Below are positions 59,977-64,000 of a stretch of DNA of 64,000 nt, piece by piece. A model generated the notes under the pieces. It made no database searches. It worked only from the letters and a program-made list of their open reading frames with translations, and was not told the origin of the DNA. Numbering within the stretch: position 1 is the first letter of the stretch; each line of letters opens with the position of its first letter. Both the position numbers and the translations under genes were made by a program. Source of the DNA: Cellulophaga sp. BC115SP (GTDB lineage Bacteria > Bacteroidota > Bacteroidia > Cytophagales > Spirosomataceae); contig NZ_JAAALB010000001.1 in NCBI RefSeq assembly GCF_009905545.1, positions 124,001 through 188,000 on the forward strand. Reading direction: 5' to 3'.

Positions 59977-60768
59977 ATGAACCTACAACACATTACCGAA
60001 CAGGTGGCTTTATTGACTCGCAAAACAGCTTTGTTTGTGAAAGAAGCTGCTTCTGAATTTTCGAGAGATAGTATCGAATACAAAGGACTCAACGATTTGG
60101 TTTCGTATGTTGATAAAGAAACTGAAATTCGTTTGGTAGAAGGACTCAGACAGATTTTACCAGAAGCTGGTTTTATTGCCGAAGAAGGCACCGCCGAACG
60201 CACTGAAGACCAAGAATATGCTTGGATAGTTGACCCTGTAGATGGTACCACGAATTATATGCACGGTTTGCCCGTTTTTGCGATTTCGATTGCGCTTATG
60301 CACCATGACAAAATTGTAAGTGGTGTTGTAATGGAAATCAATCGTGAAGAATGTTTTACTGCTTGGTTGGGTGGTGGCGCTTATTTAGATGGAAAACCTA
60401 TCAAAGTATCCTCAGCCAATCAATTGAAAGATAGCCTTTTAGCAACGGGGTTTCCATATTATGATTTCAAACAAACAGACCAATATTTGGCTATTTTGAA
60501 AGAACTGATGCAAAAATCACATGGTTTGCGTCGTATGGGTTCGGCAGCTGTTGATTTGGTTTATACAGCCTGTGGACGCTTTGAAGGCTTTTTTGAATAC
60601 AACCTCAAACCTTGGGATGTGGCAGCAGGAACACTCATTGTACAAGAAGCAGGAGGAATCGTCAGTGATTTTAAAGGTGGTGACGATTTTATCTTTGGTC
60701 GTGAACTAATTGCCGCTTGTGGTGCGTTTTATGAATTGAAAGAGGTGATTCAAAAACACTGGAAATAG
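59977..60768 (+). CDS. suhB: inositol monophosphatase family protein
   Basis: The 263-residue protein has the three metal-binding motifs: EEGTAERT (about 68), DPVDGTTNYMHGLP (about 86) and WDVAAGTLIVQEAGG (about 208), with SAAVDLVYTACGRF before the last. These sequences form the Mg-dependent phosphatase site of SuhB. The TTG at 59944 would add 11 residues and is not used; the ATG at 59977 starts the expected N-terminus. The Cys-rich small protein gene follows 113 bp later. Confidence 0.92.
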   Translation: MNLQHITEQVALLTRKTALFVKEAASEFSRDSIEYKGLNDLVSYVDKETEIRLVEGLRQILPEAGFIAEEGTAERTEDQEYAWIVDPVDGTTNYMHGLPVFAISIALMHHDKIVSGVVMEINREECFTAWLGGGAYLDGKPIKVSSANQLKDSLLATGFPYYDFKQTDQYLAILKELMQKSHGLRRMGSAAVDLVYTACGRFEGFFEYNLKPWDVAAGTLIVQEAGGIVSDFKGGDDFIFGRELIAACGAFYELKEVIQKHWK

Positions 60769-60881
60769 GTAAGTGATTTGAAGATATGTGGATTTGAAGA
60801 TTTGAAAATAGAGATAAGCTAATAATTTTCAAACTACCCTTTTTTCGAACTCAAAACACGTCAATCTTAACTCGTCACACA

Positions 60882-61058
60882 ATGGAGAATATCATTATAG
60901 CACTTATTTTTCTTGCTGCTATCGCCTATTTAGTGCGATTGGTTTGGAACAATTTTAACCCCAAAAACACAGCAGGTTGTAGCAAAGGATGTGGTTCTTG
61001 CGCTGCATTTGATGCAGATAAAATCATGGCTCAGATGGAAAATAATAAAAGTATTTAA
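60882..61058 (+). CDS. FeoB-associated Cys-rich membrane protein
   Basis: The 58-residue protein has one N-terminal hydrophobic helix (about 3-20, NIIIALIFLAAIAYLVRL) followed by a cysteine cluster CSKGCGSC (33-40). This design matches the FeoB-associated Cys-rich small membrane proteins, whose job in ferrous-iron transport is unclear. feoB is not in the window, so the link is only by family resemblance. It is followed by a strong hairpin. Confidence 0.8.
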   Translation: MENIIIALIFLAAIAYLVRLVWNNFNPKNTAGCSKGCGSCAAFDADKIMAQMENNKSI

Positions 61059-61067
61059 TATATATCA

Positions 61068-61104
61068 ATCGGTGGTTAGGTAAAGATATTACCTAACCAC
61101 CGAT
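61068..61104 (+). terminator. hairpin terminator after the Cys-rich gene
   Basis: ATCGGTGGTTAGGTAA pairs perfectly (16 bp) with TTACCTAACCACCGAT around a 5-nt loop; only a weak T-run follows. Confidence 0.65.
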
Positions 61105-61334
61105 ATTCTTAGACTAATTTTATATTTTCTAGAAATAGTTATAACTCGTTATTGAAAACCAAACAAACACCTTCGTAATCATCTATATATCAATAAGATA
61201 TATACTCGCTCCTCAATTTTCATTTCAACTTCCTTCTCCGATATTTTAATTTTTAAAAATAAACTACCATCTTTGAATAAAGGAGTTTTGTCGAAAATCA
61301 AAACAAACCTTCAATTACTTAATAAACAATCAAA

Positions 61335-61766
61335 ATGGCACAAGCAAAATCGGGCGATAAAGTTAGCGTCCATTACACAGGCAAATTAACAGATGGTACT
61401 ATTTTCGACAGTTCAGCAGGTCGTGAGCCTTTAGTATTTGAACTAGGTACTGGTATGGTGATTGCTGGTTTCGATAATGGTATTACTGGTATGACTATCG
61501 GAGACAAAAAAACTGTTCATATTCCAGTAGATGAGGCGTACGGTCCAGTAAATCCTGAGTACATGGCGATGTTCCCTCGCAACGAAATTCCTGCTGATAT
61601 TCCTTACGAAGTAGGTATGCAGTTGAATATGCACCAAGATGGTACCGGTCAAGTAATGCCAGTGGTAGTAACAGAAGTTACAGATACACACATCACATTG
61701 GATGCAAACCACCCATTAGCTGGAAAAGATTTGATTTTTGACATTGAATTGGTGGCTATTGGCTAA
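61335..61766 (+). CDS. SlyD-like FKBP peptidyl-prolyl isomerase
   Basis: The 143-residue protein has the FKBP core (VSVHYTGKLTDGTIFDSSAG, then PLVFELGTGMVIAGFDNGI) and the inserted-in-flap domain (about 70-120; NPEYMAMFPRNEIP), ending with LDANHPLAGKDLIFDIELV. This is the SlyD type without the His-rich nickel tail. It isomerises X-Pro bonds and acts as a cytosolic chaperone. It is a single gene. Confidence 0.9.
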   Translation: MAQAKSGDKVSVHYTGKLTDGTIFDSSAGREPLVFELGTGMVIAGFDNGITGMTIGDKKTVHIPVDEAYGPVNPEYMAMFPRNEIPADIPYEVGMQLNMHQDGTGQVMPVVVTEVTDTHITLDANHPLAGKDLIFDIELVAIG

Positions 61767-61840
61767 TCATTTCATTCAGATAGACTATCAAATAATGATG
61801 AATTGTGAGTGATGAATTGTGAATGTAAAACTTTGAAAAC

Positions 61841-61860
61841 TAAGTTAGTGGGCAAAATAA
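61841..61860. repeat. isolated left end of the dispersed repeat
   Basis: TAAGTTAGTGGGCAAAATAA matches the first 20 bp of the repeat at 61911 and the copy at 47421 with few changes, without the rest of the element. Confidence 0.4.
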
Positions 61861-61910
61861 GCTTATATAATTACGCTTTAACTTACCTTCATAATTCATC
61901 ACTACAGCTT

Positions 61911-62073
61911 AGGTTAGTGGGCAAAATTAAAATGATTTCACCCGCTTTTAGTTCTAGGCTTTAGGCTAAAAGCCAAAAAGTATTTCTCACGAAATAAGTA
62001 AACCTTTTTTGCCTAATGCCTACGGCTTATACCCTAAAGCCTATTAATGAAATTTTATATTACATTAATACTT
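61911..62073. repeat. dispersed multi-hairpin intergenic repeat, copy B
   Basis: This is collinear with 47421-47590: it starts AGGTTAGTGGGCAAAATTAA, has the GGCTTTAGGCT/GCCTAATGCC hairpin core with GCCTACGGCTTA, and ends in an ATTAAT-A/T-rich arm. It abuts the stop codon of the aminotransferase gene. Confidence 0.6.
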
Positions 62074-62074
62074 T

Positions 62075-63346
62075 TTACATTTTAGCCAATTGCTTCAAAG
62101 CCTCTACAAAAGCATCCAAATCTTTGGTAGTAATGTATAAATGAGGCGTCACTCTTACCCCAAAAACTCCTGCGTAACCGATAGCTACGGTAAAAATTTT
62201 ATATTCTTCCATTAGTTTTTTAGCCAAGTCCGCAGGGTTCATTCCTTTGATTCCTACATTGGCAATTCCACAGGCTCTATGTGACTCCTCCGGCGTATTA
62301 ACCATAATATTAGGAATATCCCTAACCTTCGAAGTCCAATATTCTTGTAGATATCGTAGTCTCGCCTCTTTTCTAGTAATCCCTATCATATTATGAAATT
62401 CGATAGCATCTACAATCGCCAAGTCTGTAGCCACAGGATGCGTACCCGTATGATTGAGTTTTCTAATATCCTCGTCGTTATAACCCATATCGCCAATCAT
62501 TTGCCAAACGGGTTTTATTTTATCTTTTCTAACATACAAAATACCCGCCCCTAGAGGGTTTCCCAGCCATTTGTGCAAACTACTTCCATAGTAATCTACG
62601 CCTCCCAAATCGCCTATTTTAAAGTTCAAATGAGCAAAAGCATGAGCGCCATCCACCATTACCTCCACTCCATGTCGATGTGCCATTTCAGTGATTTTTT
62701 TAATGGGTAAAATTTGCCCAGTAATATTGATCAAATGACAAACCATAAATAAGCGAGTTTTGGGCGTAATTGCTTTTTCGTAAACCTCCACAATTTCCTC
62801 GTCTGATTTGGGATGTAAGGGCACTGAAATTACCTTATTTGTCAAGCCATGGCGTTTGGCTTGGAGCTTAAACATATCTAACATAGCGCCGTAATCATGT
62901 TCTGCCATGAGTGCTTCATCGCCTGTTTTCCAATCAAAACCTGCAATAATGGTATCGAGCGATTCTGTGGTATTTCTGGTAATTATTAACTCTTCGTGCG
63001 AACAACCCAACAACTCAGCTAGTTTTTTTCGAGAAATCATTTTATCATCAAACTGACGAGTTCGCATATAATATGAGGATACTTTATTGACAGCCTGAAT
63101 ATGTGCCAAATATTTTTGCATCACTGGTTTGGAAGCCATGGAATAATAGCCATTTTCCAAATGAATAAAGTCTTTAGGCACATCATAAGCTTCTCGAATT
63201 TTTATCCAAAACTGTTCATCTTCTGCCAATTTTTCCGCAGGAATATGCTTATGAAGTTGTATTAAATCTGATAAATTAGTTTGCGATAAAACGGCGACAC
63301 CTGTAAGGTTTTTAAGAAACTGACGTTTGGAGAGATAAGATTTCAT
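62075..63346 (-). CDS. class V aminotransferase, isopenicillin-N epimerase-like
   Basis: The 423-residue PLP enzyme has the class V fold with the Schiff-base lysine in GSSLHKWLGNPLGAGILY (about 255-272), DGAHAFAHLNFKI (about 234) and NTTESLDTIIAGF (about 123). The N-terminus KRQFLKNLTGVAVLSQ resembles a degenerate twin-arginine or lipobox-free export signal. Cysteine desulfurase, selenocysteine lyase and epimerase activities are all possible; the absence of a clear active-site Cys loop favours an epimerase-like enzyme. Confidence 0.8.
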   Translation of the reverse strand: MKSYLSKRQFLKNLTGVAVLSQTNLSDLIQLHKHIPAEKLAEDEQFWIKIREAYDVPKDFIHLENGYYSMASKPVMQKYLAHIQAVNKVSSYYMRTRQFDDKMISRKKLAELLGCSHEELIITRNTTESLDTIIAGFDWKTGDEALMAEHDYGAMLDMFKLQAKRHGLTNKVISVPLHPKSDEEIVEVYEKAITPKTRLFMVCHLINITGQILPIKKITEMAHRHGVEVMVDGAHAFAHLNFKIGDLGGVDYYGSSLHKWLGNPLGAGILYVRKDKIKPVWQMIGDMGYNDEDIRKLNHTGTHPVATDLAIVDAIEFHNMIGITRKEARLRYLQEYWTSKVRDIPNIMVNTPEESHRACGIANVGIKGMNPADLAKKLMEEYKIFTVAIGYAGVFGVRVTPHLYITTKDLDAFVEALKQLAKM

Positions 63347-63721
63347 ACGTTTGTTGAAAATTAATTGAATTATGTAAGACGTTAATGGTATATAAGTTAG
63401 CGGATTATACGATTAACTAATAACATCTTTTACTTTCTTTCTAAAAAAGATAAGTAAAGAAAACGAAATGAGTATAAGTAATGAGGAGATTTACTATATA
63501 GAAAGTGATTTATAATTAGGACTGTACGAAGGATTCCAAACTATTGCAGATTTCTGATTTCGGAAATAAAGTAAAATGACTTTATTTTTAACAAAATATA
63601 TAACCTTGCACTTCCGAAATCCAACATCCGAAATCCGAAATAAATGGTTTTGATAATCCTTCTCACTACTAATTTATTATTGCTATTTCATTATCACATT
63701 CCCAATTTAATTAAAAACTGT
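63347..63721. other. intergenic region with a hairpin repeat
   Basis: No gene is seen. GATTTCGGAA (63556-63565) pairs with TTCCGAAATC (63612-63621), enclosing an AAAGT/ACTTT hairpin; the motif TCCGAAAT recurs at 63626-63641 and resembles the arms of the element at 57653-57932. Confidence 0.45.
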
Positions 63722-64000
63722 ATGACCTTTAAAAGTATTATTACCTCTCAGATAGCCAGTTTTTGTCTTACCACAGCACTGATATCCTCCTATTCAAGCA
63801 TCAGTATTTCCCAAAATATTCCACAGGCTGTAGGACCCGTTCCTACCGAAAACCAGCTCAAATGGCAGGAAATGGAATATTATGCTTTCGTACACTTTTC
63901 GACCAATACTTATACCAATCAAGAATGGGGATTTGGTGACGATGATCCAAAGATTTTTAATCCCACACAATTAGATTGCCGTCAGTGGGCTAGAGTATGT
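63722..64000 (+). CDS. alpha-L-fucosidase (GH29), 5' part
   Basis: The frame runs off the window after 93 codons. It has a signal peptide (about 1-33) and the GH29 N-terminus: VGPVPTENQLKWQEMEYYAF, then VHFSTNTYTNQEWGFGDDDP, and FNPTQLDCRQWARVC. The family releases L-fucose from glycans by a retaining mechanism; catalytic Asp and Glu lie beyond the window. The product is exported, consistent with glycan use. The ATG at 63722 is taken as the start. Confidence 0.85.
   Translation, partial: MTFKSIITSQIASFCLTTALISSYSSISISQNIPQAVGPVPTENQLKWQEMEYYAFVHFSTNTYTNQEWGFGDDDPKIFNPTQLDCRQWARVC

Noticed and set aside
1-64000. search for CRISPR arrays, intact IS elements, prophage, rRNA or tRNA genes
   Set aside because: No regularly spaced direct repeats, transposase or integrase frames, or RNA-gene signatures were found; visible repeats are hairpin elements without coding capacity.

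Overview
The window looks like a chromosomal segment of a Bacteroidota bacterium, most likely a Cytophagales member. The evidence is low GC, TAnnTTTG-type -7 promoter elements, a type IX secretion sorting domain, a hybrid two-component system, a DUF2723 membrane protein, a histone H1-like small protein and an adenosylcobalamin methylmalonyl-CoA mutase pair. No rRNA, tRNA, intact insertion sequence, prophage or CRISPR array is visible. The genus cannot be fixed from sequence reading alone.

Layout. 1-4.7 kb: a gene-poor edge, then a GroES-like protein, a YfcE-type phosphoesterase, a ferritin-like protein, an acetyltransferase and a secreted zinc phospholipase C/S1-P1 nuclease-like protein. 4.9-11.7 kb: a giant hybrid histidine kinase/response regulator, a sugar-binding-domain protein that has lost its GntR HTH, a probable small RNA, and an intact GntR paralogue. 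11.7-18 kb: a PIN toxin-antitoxin pair, queG, and a large T9SS-secreted protein with one intact and one degenerate SGNH esterase domain. 18-27 kb: the grpE-dnaJ heat-shock pair with twin palindromes, a DUF2723 protein, pheS and dnaA. 27-40.5 kb: methylmalonyl-CoA mutase (mutA, mutB), a SUI1-like factor, a lipid kinase, a MaoC hydratase, an alpha-oxoamine synthase (sphingolipid or sulfonolipid synthesis), biotin carboxylase, a DUF937-OmpA protein and an isolated hisB. 40.6-46.6 kb: a small membrane protein, then a five-gene operon of secreted proteins resembling a chaperone-usher fibre system. 46.6-56 kb: radC, rpsT, a second phospholipase-like protein, rlmI, lepB, dapB, a DUF5683 protein, parB and parA. 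56-64 kb: a peptide transporter, an ABC exporter, an inositol monophosphatase, a FeoB-associated Cys-rich peptide, an FKBP isomerase, a class V aminotransferase and the start of a GH29 alpha-L-fucosidase.

The most interesting candidate system is 41268-46616. Two paralogous pilin-like proteins with a shared C-terminal beta-strand signature flank an Ig-like chaperone candidate and a 916-residue outer-membrane beta-barrel with Ig-like domains at both ends. A third small secreted protein closes the operon. A strong stem-loop after the first subunit gene could uncouple its expression from the rest.

Non-coding structure is also notable. Three 236-280 bp MITE-like elements carry nearly the same bidirectional terminator core (GGCGGTCGAAA or GCGGTCGAAAA) and all lie between convergent genes. 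A different ~165 bp multi-hairpin repeat occurs at 47.4 and 61.9 kb.
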